Assembly (NCBI GenBank): GCA_012960475.1 | Contig: DUBE01000046.1 | Span: 1-64,000, forward strand | Source: Planctomycetota bacterium | GTDB taxonomy: Bacteria > Planctomycetota > UBA1135 > GCA-002686595 | DNA: 64,000 bases | Direction of reading: 5' to 3' | In this document: one piece after another, positions 37,498 to 47,800 of the stretch | Numbering within the stretch: position 1 is the stretch's first letter | Layout: each line of letters starts with the position of its first letter | The notes under the pieces: generated by a model | Databases searched by the model: none | What the model saw: the letters and a program-made list of their open reading frames with translations, nothing else | Told to the model about the DNA's origin: nothing | Position numbers and translations under genes: made by a program

Positions 37498-38547
37498 ATG
37501 CTCCAAGCCAGTATTTGCTCATCCGTTCCCGACGAGTCTTCTCGTAGCTCAATTGCGCAAGGCGTGGGGCAGCTCCAACGCGCGGCGATGCGTACCGTGG
37601 GCACCCCCCGCACTCTGTCCGAGGGTGGCTACCTGCATCATAGGCACGCCGGGACGATGCTGCCGCCCTTCATCGCGCCCGAGGCGGTCGACGCCCTTCA
37701 GAGCACCTGGGACACCGACGAGCACGACTTGTTCGTTTGCACCCATCAGAAAGTTGGGACGCACTTGACCAAGAAGTTCGTTGTGGAGGTGTTGCGTGCC
37801 CTGGGTGACTACCCCGAGGACAACCCTATTGCCAGCGGAGACATCGGCCACCACAGCGTCCCGTGGCCCGAGGTGATGGTCTCCCAGGAGGGCTACGCGC
37901 GCTTCGAGCAGTTCTGCCGCGCGACCGAGGGCCGGGAGCGCCTTTGGTATGTCCACAGCTCGGTCGAGGACCTGCCTGTGCGGCGCGTCCACAAGCGCTC
38001 GAAGTTCGTCGTAGTCATACGCGATCCGCGCGGCGCCGCGGTTTCCCAGTACTTCTTCTACAAGCGTCACCCGCTCTTGCAGGTGCCGGAAGACCTTGAC
38101 CTTTCCACGTTCATCGAGCGGTTTGTCTCTGGCGACCTCTACTTCGGGGACTACCACAAACACGTCCAGGGGTGGCTGCGCAGGAGCAACGCGCGCATCG
38201 CTCCTGATCAGGTCCTCGTCATGCGATATGAGGATCTCGTAGAGCGCAAGGTCGAGTCGGTCGAGGCGTTGGTCTCATTCCTCCGTCCCGGAACTCGCCT
38301 TTCCCCCGAGCGTTGCGCGAAGATCGCCGCGAGCACGGAGTTCCAGACCATGAAGCGGGCGATCACGAAGCGCCCTGGCAGCTTCCACTTCGACCCGTCC
38401 ACCTTTTTCCGCGCGGGAACGACCCGGGATTGGGAGAAGCACCTGGATCCGGAGCTGGTTGCGCGGATCGATGCGAAGACGCGACGGGTGTGGGGAGACG
38501 ATCCGGCCTGCCCAGACCTGTCGGGTTTGCGCACCCTTGATTCGTGA
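37498..38547 (+). CDS. Sulfotransferase family protein
   Basis: PAPS 5'-loop-like FVCTHQKVGTHLTKKFV, 3'-PB KFVVVIRDPRGAAVSQYFF, VMRYEDLVE; start could be 37588. Confidence 0.85.
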   Translation: MLQASICSSVPDESSRSSIAQGVGQLQRAAMRTVGTPRTLSEGGYLHHRHAGTMLPPFIAPEAVDALQSTWDTDEHDLFVCTHQKVGTHLTKKFVVEVLRALGDYPEDNPIASGDIGHHSVPWPEVMVSQEGYARFEQFCRATEGRERLWYVHSSVEDLPVRRVHKRSKFVVVIRDPRGAAVSQYFFYKRHPLLQVPEDLDLSTFIERFVSGDLYFGDYHKHVQGWLRRSNARIAPDQVLVMRYEDLVERKVESVEALVSFLRPGTRLSPERCAKIAASTEFQTMKRAITKRPGSFHFDPSTFFRAGTTRDWEKHLDPELVARIDAKTRRVWGDDPACPDLSGLRTLDS

Positions 38548-38665
38548 GGCTGAGCGATGATCGCGACCGCTGCCCTCATCCTGGGCCTCCTGAGCGCTGC
38601 TTCTGCCCGTCGGATCTTGGGACTGGGATGGGGTTTCCTCGAGGCCCTCTCGTTAGGCTGCCCCC

Positions 38666-40945
38666 GTGCTGCGTCATTCATGGGTCTTGTCCTTGTTGCT
38701 CCTCGCTGCCTGCGACAGGCGGCTGGAAGTGCGAGAGACTGGATCGTTGGCGCTCGGGCAGAATCTCTATCGCGCCGGGGCGCTCGACGTGGAGGGGCCA
38801 GAATTCGCGTCTCTTGCGGCCCAGGCCCAGTTCGCGCGTTGGGGTTCCTATGCCGGAGGCCTCGATGTGCGCTGGATTGGCGGGGGTGCAGACGCTCCCA
38901 GGGGATCGACCTCACGTGGCGAGGTCACCCAACCTGCGCGCTCCCATGCCGGCCGCATGCTGCTCTGTGATTTCTCTGCAGGAGAACTCGCGAGTTTGCC
39001 CGCCGCCGGTGCCCTGCGCGAAGAAGGCGGACAGCTCCACCTGGGTCCCCACCTGGCTTCTGCCGCGGACTGCTGCCTGATCTTGGTGTGCATCGATCCC
39101 CTTCGCGATCACCTTCCCTTGACCGTGGTGGCCGGGTCGAATCCCAAGCGCCTCTTGTCCGCGCTTCCCAACTTGCGCCCCGGTTGGCGGCGTGAAGGAC
39201 TGGTCTTTCTTCGGGGCAGACCCTGGTTACGTCTTGACTTGGAGAGGGGCGGGAGTGAGTGGACCATTGTGGACCGAGGCACATTACCGGGGTCTGGTTC
39301 TGATGAGGGTCGTTCTGTTCATGGTGACCTCAGTCACTCGGGCGATGGCCTGGTCGATCATGGGCAATTGGCTCCAAACCTGACCGGCACCAGCGAACCT
39401 GGGGTAAGCCACGCCGAGATCATTGATTACGGGTTGGCCTGCGCCGCGGCACTCAAGCGGGCCGCGACGATCACAGGCGAGCCCAGCGGTGCTTGGAGAA
39501 TCCACGCTTCGAGCAGCGTTCCAGCAGTTGGTTGGCCGGCCGAGTTGGCTCAGGCGGATGAACCTACTCGTACGCTACAGGTTCTCTTGCCTCCGGGCAG
39601 CCCCACCGACGGAGGCCGCAATCTCGCCTGGGCCGTGCTCTTTGCAAACCAGCCCGCCAGTCCAGCTTGGTGGCTCGACGCCATGAGTGCCTGGTGCGCA
39701 GGCCTGCATCAGTCAGAGCGTCTTGGGCTCTTGGCCAATCATCCTGAACGTCCGACCCTTGAGGAGTTGATCACCGATGACGCCTCCGGTCGCCATTCGC
39801 CGTACCTCTTGAGGCCCTTGCGCGCTGAATTGATCGAGTGGTGTCGGCTTCGGGACCGCGATCCCGAGACTTCTCTCGCGGAGTTTGGCGAGCACCTTGC
39901 AGGCCTGCACGGAGGGGAGCCTGCGAGCATCGAGTTCCAAGCCACCCCACGCGGAGCATTTCTGCGCGCCGATGGGGATCCAGGCTCCAGGGCAGGGCGC
40001 GCTGCACTTGAGAACCTGTTCGCCGCCGGCGCCACAACTATCGCTTTGGCCTACGACCTCTGCTTTGATCCCGACCCCGGGCAGGGCCGAGCCTGGCAAC
40101 CCCAGCGAGCCCTCGGCAGTGTTCTTGGCGATGCGAGTTGGCTGGCGGCCAGCGCTCAGGCGCGGGCTCTGGGGCTTGAGGTTCAACTTTGGCCTACAGT
40201 CCTTGCGTCTCATTCGGGGGTGCCTTCTTCGCGCCTGGTACGAGTGTTCGACGAGCAGCGCAAGGACTTGTACGATCAACTTGCTGCCAGCACGACTCAT
40301 GCGGCCCTCATGGCCGAGGCGTCCGGGGCGCGGGTTGTTTCCATTGGGTATGACCTGGGCCAGTCCCTCGTGACTCGTCTTGATGAGGAGCACTCCGAAC
40401 CGGGCGAGTGGCAACTCAAGGCTCAGCGCGTCAAGAGAGCGGGTTGGACCCGGGCGATCAGCGCCGCGCGGGCGTCCTTCAAGGGGGGCGTTGTGCTGGC
40501 CACCGAAGATATACGCCGCTTCGACTTGATTGACCTTTGGCCAGAGGTTGATGCCCTGGCAGGCGGTCTCTTTCCAGTATTCGAGGGCACCGACCAGGGC
40601 CAGATCCCTCTCTGGCGGCTGAAGGAGTTGTTTGTAGAGCACCTTTCTCCAGCGGACCAGCGCGCAGAGGAACTGGGCTTGCCCCTTTGGATTGCCCCTT
40701 CCGGTTTTAGGGCGACCCTCTATGCCGCTCGCGGGCCGGGCGCGGATGGCGGGGCTCCAGTTGGTGGGAATCCCGTGAACGCCGAGCGCCAGGCTCAACT
40801 GCTGGAAGCCCTCGGCCACGGTGCTCGCGTTCATGGAGCAGGTCTCTTGGTGTGGAAGCTCACCAGCGAAGAGCGGGACCTGCTTGGTCGTGGGCTAGGC
40901 GGAGAGCGTGCAAGAGATCTCCTGCGTACGGTGCTCGCGCCCTAG
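38666..40945 (+). CDS. Lipoprotein with C-terminal GH113-like TIM-barrel region
   Basis: Lipobox LLLLAAC; C-terminal GATTIALAYDLCFDPDP...ARALGLEVQLWPTV...SGARVVSIGYDLGQSL...FKGGVVLATEDIRRFDLIDLWPEVDALAGGLFPVF resembles GH113/GTA-TIM layout. Confidence 0.55.
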   Translation: MLRHSWVLSLLLLAACDRRLEVRETGSLALGQNLYRAGALDVEGPEFASLAAQAQFARWGSYAGGLDVRWIGGGADAPRGSTSRGEVTQPARSHAGRMLLCDFSAGELASLPAAGALREEGGQLHLGPHLASAADCCLILVCIDPLRDHLPLTVVAGSNPKRLLSALPNLRPGWRREGLVFLRGRPWLRLDLERGGSEWTIVDRGTLPGSGSDEGRSVHGDLSHSGDGLVDHGQLAPNLTGTSEPGVSHAEIIDYGLACAAALKRAATITGEPSGAWRIHASSSVPAVGWPAELAQADEPTRTLQVLLPPGSPTDGGRNLAWAVLFANQPASPAWWLDAMSAWCAGLHQSERLGLLANHPERPTLEELITDDASGRHSPYLLRPLRAELIEWCRLRDRDPETSLAEFGEHLAGLHGGEPASIEFQATPRGAFLRADGDPGSRAGRAALENLFAAGATTIALAYDLCFDPDPGQGRAWQPQRALGSVLGDASWLAASAQARALGLEVQLWPTVLASHSGVPSSRLVRVFDEQRKDLYDQLAASTTHAALMAEASGARVVSIGYDLGQSLVTRLDEEHSEPGEWQLKAQRVKRAGWTRAISAARASFKGGVVLATEDIRRFDLIDLWPEVDALAGGLFPVFEGTDQGQIPLWRLKELFVEHLSPADQRAEELGLPLWIAPSGFRATLYAARGPGADGGAPVGGNPVNAERQAQLLEALGHGARVHGAGLLVWKLTSEERDLLGRGLGGERARDLLRTVLAP

Positions 40946-40966
40946 CTTGTTGCTGACTTCGGTTCT

Positions 40967-42448
40967 TCAGTGTCGTCTGAAGAGTGTGACCTGCGGTCTC
41001 CAACCGAACGACCAGGTCTCTTCGGCTTTGCCATAGTCCTCGAGCTGCCGCCGCAGGTCGACTGACTCCGGCAGGGCAGAGTGCATCAGCCAGATGCGCT
41101 CGTGTTGCTGCAGGTCTTGGGGCCGAGCCAGGTGGATTCCCTTGGTTTCCAGGCGAGCGTCTTGTGGGGCATCGAGTTGTTTCCTGTACCTGTCCCACGG
41201 TCGCCCGGTGGGGAAACAAGGGGGTTGGTATTCCACACAAACCACCGCGTCTCCCGTCTGCCACTGATCCCGCACCAGTGACACCGCGCCGGGATAGTCT
41301 TCCGTACCGTGGGAATCCACATTGAGCAGGCTCAACACAAGCGCTGCCATCACACAGGCGCTCAAGGTCCAACGCTTTCCCTTTCTGCTCGCTCCACTTG
41401 CCGCCAGCACCGCCATGGGCGCGATCGAAGGCAGGATGTAGTGCCAGGTGAATCCCGAGCGCGGCATGAACTGCGCCACCCCAAAGGTCCAGAGGGGAAC
41501 CACCCAGGCCAGGCAGGCGAGCACCATGGTGTTGCCTTGCAGCTTGGGTTCTTCACTGCGCCAGGAGAGAGCCTTGCTTCCCGCCAAGGTCAGAATCCCC
41601 AAACTCGCCAGGAGAAAAGCTCCTTTGCCGAACTCGCCCCCAAGACGGAGGTTGAGGAAGAAGAGATGGGCGTAGGCCTCGAGCAGGCCAGGTACGCTCA
41701 AGTCGTCTCCCCCTGGTGGAAGTCCGTGCCCCAGTTGTTCCACGAACCCCGTGGAATACCAGGGCAGGCTTGCTAGCAGGACAGCAGCGAGAGGCCAACG
41801 GATTCGCCGCACAAAACTCTCCATGCTTCCCGCCTGCCAGGCGGCTACCAGGCTCCCTATTCCCAACCACAGAAGGTAGTGTCCCGCAAAATAGTGCAGT
41901 CCAAGAGCGCCCCACACACAAAGCGCCCCGATCAGGGCGGCTGGTTTGCTGGGTCCCCGGAGCAGTCTCATGCTGGCCCAGGTGGCGCCGGTGATGCAGG
42001 CTGCAAGAGGTCCGTACATGCGCGCCATGGAGGTTTGGTCCAGGTGCAAGCTGCTCAAGACCACCAGGGCCAGTGCCAGACGCATGGCGTTCTTTCCGAA
42101 GGGCCGTGCAATCAGACAGACAAAACCAAATTCGATTCCCGCGGCGAGCAGGGCAGGCACCCGGAGGAACAGGTCGCTGTCCCCCAGGAGGTACCGTGAG
42201 AGGCTGATCAGCAGGAATGAGAGAGGCGGGTGGTTGTCCGCCCGGACGCTTTCCAAGAGCGCACTGAGGCCGGCACGACTGGCATGGAAGTCCGAGTGGA
42301 ACTCGTCGAGCACAAGCCCCTTCTGGGTGGCGAAGTAGCAGCGCAGGGCGAGTCCGAAGAGGATTATGAAGGCGATGAGTGGGTCAATGCGGCGCAGGGC
42401 AGGGTCTGCGGAGGGGGGAGGGGGAGGGGGCATGGACTCGTTGCTCAA
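40967..42448 (-). CDS. GT39/ArnT-like membrane glycosyltransferase
   Basis: LVLDEFHSDFHASRAGLSALLESVRADNHPPLSFLLISLSRYLLGDSDLFLRVPA plus multiple TM helices. Confidence 0.85.
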   Translation of the reverse strand: MSNESMPPPPPPSADPALRRIDPLIAFIILFGLALRCYFATQKGLVLDEFHSDFHASRAGLSALLESVRADNHPPLSFLLISLSRYLLGDSDLFLRVPALLAAGIEFGFVCLIARPFGKNAMRLALALVVLSSLHLDQTSMARMYGPLAACITGATWASMRLLRGPSKPAALIGALCVWGALGLHYFAGHYLLWLGIGSLVAAWQAGSMESFVRRIRWPLAAVLLASLPWYSTGFVEQLGHGLPPGGDDLSVPGLLEAYAHLFFLNLRLGGEFGKGAFLLASLGILTLAGSKALSWRSEEPKLQGNTMVLACLAWVVPLWTFGVAQFMPRSGFTWHYILPSIAPMAVLAASGASRKGKRWTLSACVMAALVLSLLNVDSHGTEDYPGAVSLVRDQWQTGDAVVCVEYQPPCFPTGRPWDRYRKQLDAPQDARLETKGIHLARPQDLQQHERIWLMHSALPESVDLRRQLEDYGKAEETWSFGWRPQVTLFRRH

Positions 42449-42675
42449 GCTTGTACCCTACCCATCCACTGGTCCTTCTTGGTGTTGGAAAACCAGAGGG
42501 CACGGTGAACCATTGCCCGTGGGGTGTGCTCTTGAAATCGGCTGTGCGCTTGGAATCGCCAGTAGCGAATGGTGGCTTCAGCTCAGGCGCCAGGCATTTG
42601 TTTTCGTCAAGAGGTGCGCGGATTGCTGGATGGGCGTATCTTTGTGCGGAGCGGGGCAAGTCTGCCCGGATCAAG

Positions 42676-44694
42676 ATGAGCGGTCAAATTCCAACACCGA
42701 AAGGGGCCACAACCTTGGTGGGAGGCATCGGGCCAGCCAGAGCCCGCTTGCTCTCAAGCGTTGGACTCGACACTCTCGAAGATCTCTGCTTACTCACTCC
42801 AACCTCCATAGTCGAGTGGCCTGCCCAGCACACTGAAGGACCACTCCCCACTACTGGGCTGGTCCGCGTCTCGGGTTCCGTCCTGGCCGTCAAGCTCGTG
42901 CGCATGCGGGGCAAGCAAAGCCGCGTAGTTCTGCGTTTGGATGCGGGGGGCTGGGAAGCACAAGCCAGCTTCTGGAATCAGCCCTGGATCCGTGAACGTT
43001 GCGCGGTCGGTGACCAAATCGAACTCTGTGGCGAGGCTCGCAGCACATCCAAGGGCCCTGAACTTCTGGGCCCCAAGATTGGCACCGAGCGCGATCCGCT
43101 TCCCGCTCCGGGTGTCTTGATGGGAACCTACCCCGCTCCCAAAGGAATGTCCGATCATGTGCTGGCGGGAATCTGTAAAGAGGCAGTGCGCTTGGTGGGG
43201 GGGCAGATCAAGGAGCCCTTGCCCGAGAACCTGCTTGCTGCGGGGGATCTGCCCGATTTGCCCACGGCAGTCCAAGCCGCCCATGAGCCCCGTTCGCGGG
43301 TGGCTTTTGAGGCGGCCCGGCGGCGGCTGGCCTTGATTCCTCTCTTGGCTTTGCAAGCCCAACTGGCGGCGCGCCGGGCGGGCGCGGAGGAGAGTGGCGG
43401 GCGGCCAGTACAGGTGAGTTCTGAATTGGATAGGGAACTGAGAAGTCGCCTACCCTTTCAGTTGACACCTGACCAGCAGCAGGCTTGGAAGGTTTTGGTC
43501 CGCGATCTTGGGCGGCGCACTCCCATGCGCCGCATCTTGCAGGGGGATGTTGGCACGGGCAAGACCGCTCTGGCGGCGCTATGTTCCTTTGCGGTGGTTG
43601 AAGGTGGGGGGCAGGTTGCCTTTCTGGTGCCTACCGAGGTTCTGGCAGAGCAGCATCACATGGGATTGGCACCCTTGCTCGATGCCGTGGGGATTGGGCA
43701 TGCTCTCCTGACCGGTCGTGTACGCGGGGAAGAGCGGCAGCAGATTCTTCGACGCCTGGCCACCGGTGAAGTGGGCGTTCTGTTTGGGACCCATGCGATT
43801 TTTCAGAAGGGGGTTGAGTTCGATTGCCTGGATCTGGTGATCATCGATGAGCAACAGCGCTTCGGTGTAGGTCAGCGTTCGGCCCTGATGAACAAGGGCA
43901 AGGGCGCCCACCTTCTGCTGATGACGGCCACGCCCATTCCGCGCACCTTGGCCCTGACGGTCTATGGGGACTTGGAGGTGGTCACACTACGCAAAGGGCC
44001 GCCTGGGCGTGGTGAGGTCCATACACGCTGGGTGCGCGGCGCCAAGACCCGTTCGATCATTCCATGGTTGGCGAAGCGCATGGAGGCCGGGGAGCAGGTC
44101 TATTGGGTTTGTCCGCGTATTGGCAGGGACGGAGACGATGCGCCCGGTGCAGCGGAAGCGCGCTTTTCGAAGTTATGTGATGACAAGCGGGTGAGCGGCT
44201 TTGGGGTGGAACTCGTGCACGGAAAGGTCCCGGCGGAGGAGCGTTCATGGCGATTGCAAAGGTTTCGCAGGGGAGATGTCGGCTTGTTGGTGGCGACAAC
44301 GGTGATCGAGGTTGGCGTCGATGTGCCCTCGGCCACCGTGATGGTGATCGAGCAGGCGGATCGTTTGGGGTTGGCTCAATTGCATCAGTTGCGCGGGCGC
44401 GTGGGACGCGGGCCCCTTGAGTCCTGGTGTTTGTTGGTGGGAGCAGCCGCGGCGGAGGAGCGTTTCTCCATGTTGATCCAGACCCGTGATGGATTCGAAA
44501 TCGCTGAAGAGGACTTGCGACGGCGGGGAATGGGAGATCTGGCGGGCCTGCGTCAAACCGGCAACAACCCAGAGGGCCTGGACCACTTGGAGCGGGACTT
44601 GGATTTGTTGCTGCTGGCACGCGAGGTCTGCCAGACTGATCTTCATCTGGCGCGTGATCTGGCCACGGCCTGCGGGCCGCTCTTGGCGCCCTGA
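42676..44694 (+). CDS. recG: ATP-dependent DNA helicase RecG
   Basis: ILQGDVGTGKTALAAL, IIDEQQRFGVGQRSAL, LLMTATPIPRTLALTVYGDLEV, TTVIEVGVDVPSATVMVIEQADRLGLAQLHQLRGRVGRG; start at MSGQIPTPKG. Confidence 0.95.
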   Translation: MSGQIPTPKGATTLVGGIGPARARLLSSVGLDTLEDLCLLTPTSIVEWPAQHTEGPLPTTGLVRVSGSVLAVKLVRMRGKQSRVVLRLDAGGWEAQASFWNQPWIRERCAVGDQIELCGEARSTSKGPELLGPKIGTERDPLPAPGVLMGTYPAPKGMSDHVLAGICKEAVRLVGGQIKEPLPENLLAAGDLPDLPTAVQAAHEPRSRVAFEAARRRLALIPLLALQAQLAARRAGAEESGGRPVQVSSELDRELRSRLPFQLTPDQQQAWKVLVRDLGRRTPMRRILQGDVGTGKTALAALCSFAVVEGGGQVAFLVPTEVLAEQHHMGLAPLLDAVGIGHALLTGRVRGEERQQILRRLATGEVGVLFGTHAIFQKGVEFDCLDLVIIDEQQRFGVGQRSALMNKGKGAHLLLMTATPIPRTLALTVYGDLEVVTLRKGPPGRGEVHTRWVRGAKTRSIIPWLAKRMEAGEQVYWVCPRIGRDGDDAPGAAEARFSKLCDDKRVSGFGVELVHGKVPAEERSWRLQRFRRGDVGLLVATTVIEVGVDVPSATVMVIEQADRLGLAQLHQLRGRVGRGPLESWCLLVGAAAAEERFSMLIQTRDGFEIAEEDLRRRGMGDLAGLRQTGNNPEGLDHLERDLDLLLLAREVCQTDLHLARDLATACGPLLAP

Positions 44695-44873
44695 TGACTG
44701 GCAGGTGAGGTTTAGGACTGGCAGGTGGGAATGGAAATCCCTGGAAATTCATTGTCTTGACCCTCCCAAGAGCCCTGGGGGCGTAGGGGGCGGACTGCTC
44801 GGCCCCTGGCGGCCACCCTCTCCTCCTGCTCTCGGTATCCTGCGGGGCTGCCGTGGGTAGCACGGTGACCATT

Positions 44874-47800
44874 ATGCGCCTCGTCTCCACAACCACTCTC
44901 ATGCTGGCCTTACTGGTCGGTTCTGCGCACGCTCAAGTCGACTTGCCTAGCAGGGGGGCGCGTAAGCCCCTGCCGGGGCGACCGGTGGTCACACCTGTGG
45001 GCCAGGAGCGTTCTGGTAGTCGGGCGGTCAAGACTGAGAAGCCCGCGCTGGTTTGCACCATATGTAGCCTCAAGAAGACCGACCTGCCCATCAAGTGGGA
45101 CAGCCCGACAGGTCTGCAGGAAGAGCATTGTGAGCGCTGTCAGGCTCATCGTCTGTTCCGCATTCCTGATAGGGCTGGTCTGCCCGGAGGAGAAGCGGGA
45201 GGATTGGACCTGCCGGGGTACAAGGTTGGTGTGAGTGACCCAGAGGGCACCAGCGAGGCGGGTCTGATACAAGGAGTTCACAGGGGTTCCCTGCGTGCCG
45301 CCGCCCATGTGATTTTTGCAGAGTTGGCCCGGCATCGGCGGACGGATGATTCGCTGCTGGATCAGGCTCTTGAGAGTTTGCTCGGTATGGGGCCTGAAGG
45401 GCGTGAGGTATGCGTTGAGGCTCTTGCCAGCGATCACGGCCCCACGGTCCTGGTGGCCGGGCGCTACTTTTTGGCCTCTAGCGAGGGGCGCGATCGGGAT
45501 CTTGTGGCCCAGCGTCTGTCGTCCCGCACCCCTGGTTCGGTGGGGGGCATCCTGTTGCGCATGTTGCACCAATTGGATCCGGTGCGGGCGAATCCAGAGT
45601 TGCTCGCCCACCTGATCGATCATCCCCAGAACAGTCTGCGTGCGGCGGCTCACAACCTCCTCAAGGAGGCGCCCAGGCCAGAGTGGATTCCATTCTTGTT
45701 GCCGGCACTCAAGTCAGACAGCGCAGATGCACGTTGGCGGGCAGCGGATTTGATTGCGGGTACGGGTGATGCGGCGGCGGTTCCTATTCTGCTTGAACAT
45801 CTGCATGATCCGCGAGCCAAGGTTGCTCGGCGGGTGGTGGCGTTCATGGCCCGTTTCAATGGCGAGACGATCGAAGTTGAACTCATGCGCCGTGCGTTTG
45901 GCCAGCGTTGGATTCTGCGTCCTTCGGCCTACGCGGTCTTGGCTTTGGTGGAGCGCGAGGATGCGCGCCAAACACCCTTGCTCGGGCCGGGTCATGTAGA
46001 TGCCTTGCTGCGGGGCATGAACGTCAAAGATCCTTTCGTGGCAGGGACCTGTGCCTTGGCCTTGGCGGGGATTGGTTTTCGTGACGAGAACCCCAGCGAG
46101 AGCCCCTGGTTGGATTCGGTCGTTCCCAATCAGTTGGTTTCCTTGATTGCAGGGCAGGTATTTTTCAAGGACCGCGAAGCGCTGGTAGGCGCGGCCGTGC
46201 GGCGCTTGCAGATGATTACCAGCAAGAGCACTGGTGCGGTTGCGGGTACCTGGATCAAGTGGTGGCGCGAGAACCGTCGCGGCTTCCGGGCCTCACGGGC
46301 GATCTTGCCGATTCAGGCCTCGGATGTCCTGCGCTTGAGAGTGGATTGCATGGATCGTGCGCGCGCTCAGGGGTTCAGTTTGCTTGGTCCCGCCTGGCTG
46401 GATCAGGCGCCGCCGGATGCTGGAGTCGAACCGATTTATCTGTCCGCGCAGGATGCTCGGGAGATGATGGGAATGCTCCAGGGAACCGGCGTGTTCGGAG
46501 GTCAGCGGCTGCCCGGAGTGTGGGGCGCCGAGCATGCTCGTGGTCGCGCCTTGAGCCTGAGTGTGGGTCAGCAGAAAAAGACCTTTGTCTACGGGCCGGG
46601 ATCGGCTACCCCATGGTTTGAGCGCACTTTTGCCTCATTGGATGCGCTGCGGCAGCGTTACCGCTGGCAGCGCTTTTATCGTCAGGACATCCATGGGGAT
46701 CGCATAGGTCTGGTCCGCGCGGAAGGAGAGGCCTACGCTTCCCCAGCAGTCAGCGTTGTTGTTCGAGCACAGAAGACAGCCGAGTTGGTGTTGGCCTGGA
46801 TGGCCGAAAAGAGTCCCATCGATCGGGACCTGGGCCTGCTTGAATTGGAGAACTTGCGATTGGTTTCTGGGGCTCTTGGGGAAGACCATGTGCGGTCCTT
46901 GATGGACCTGCTTGCGGAGGAACGCTACTGGAATCAGCGCTCCCGACGCTTGACCGAGCTGGTTCAATTTTGCGGTGGCTTGCATGCGGACAAGGAGCAG
47001 GGGCCTTTTCAAGATGGTCTGGGCAAGGACCTGATCGGCCTATTGCACGACAAGTTTGATGTGGAGGCAGCGCTGCCGATTTCGGCATTGATCAGTCTAG
47101 GAGGAGCTGCGGGAGAACGTGCTGCGGCCGGCGATTCCCGCCCCCTCTTGCGCGGAATCTCCGCGGGCTTGTTGGCTAAGAGGGGTGCAATGACAGATGT
47201 AGATCTGTTGATGATTCTGTTCGATGATAGTGATGAAGCCGTGGAGGTGGCCACTGTGCGGGCGGCTGGACAGAACGGGATAGTTGAAGCTCAGGAGGCC
47301 ATAGCTATTCGCGCAGGAAGCGGCACTCCGGCGGTACGTGCCCAGGCCCTGCGTTCTCTGGGGCAGATTGGTGGCTTGCGGGCCAGGGATGTTCTGCTGA
47401 CCAGTTTGACCGAGCCTGGGGGGCGCTACCGTCTGCCCGCCGCTGAGGGTCTGGTTGCGCTGGCCGATCCGCGCACCTCCGAGATCTTTCTTTCCATGCT
47501 GCGCACCGGGCGCGATCCGGGTTTGATCGAAGCAGGTCGCAAGGGGCTGATGGCCCTTGGAAGTTCGGCGCACTTTACCCTCATGAGCGCTCTCAATTCC
47601 AGTTCCCTTGAGGTGCGCAAAGGCGCGGCGCTGATTCTGGCACGTCAGCGAATCCCTGAAGCGGCCCCCGTATTGATTCGCCTGAGCGTGGAAGAGCCAA
47701 AGAACCTGGCCCTCTTGCACGAACTGTGTGTGCTGTCCTGCGTGGACTTCAGGAACGAGCCCGACTCCACCGCAGCCTGGTGGTCATGGTGGGATACGGT

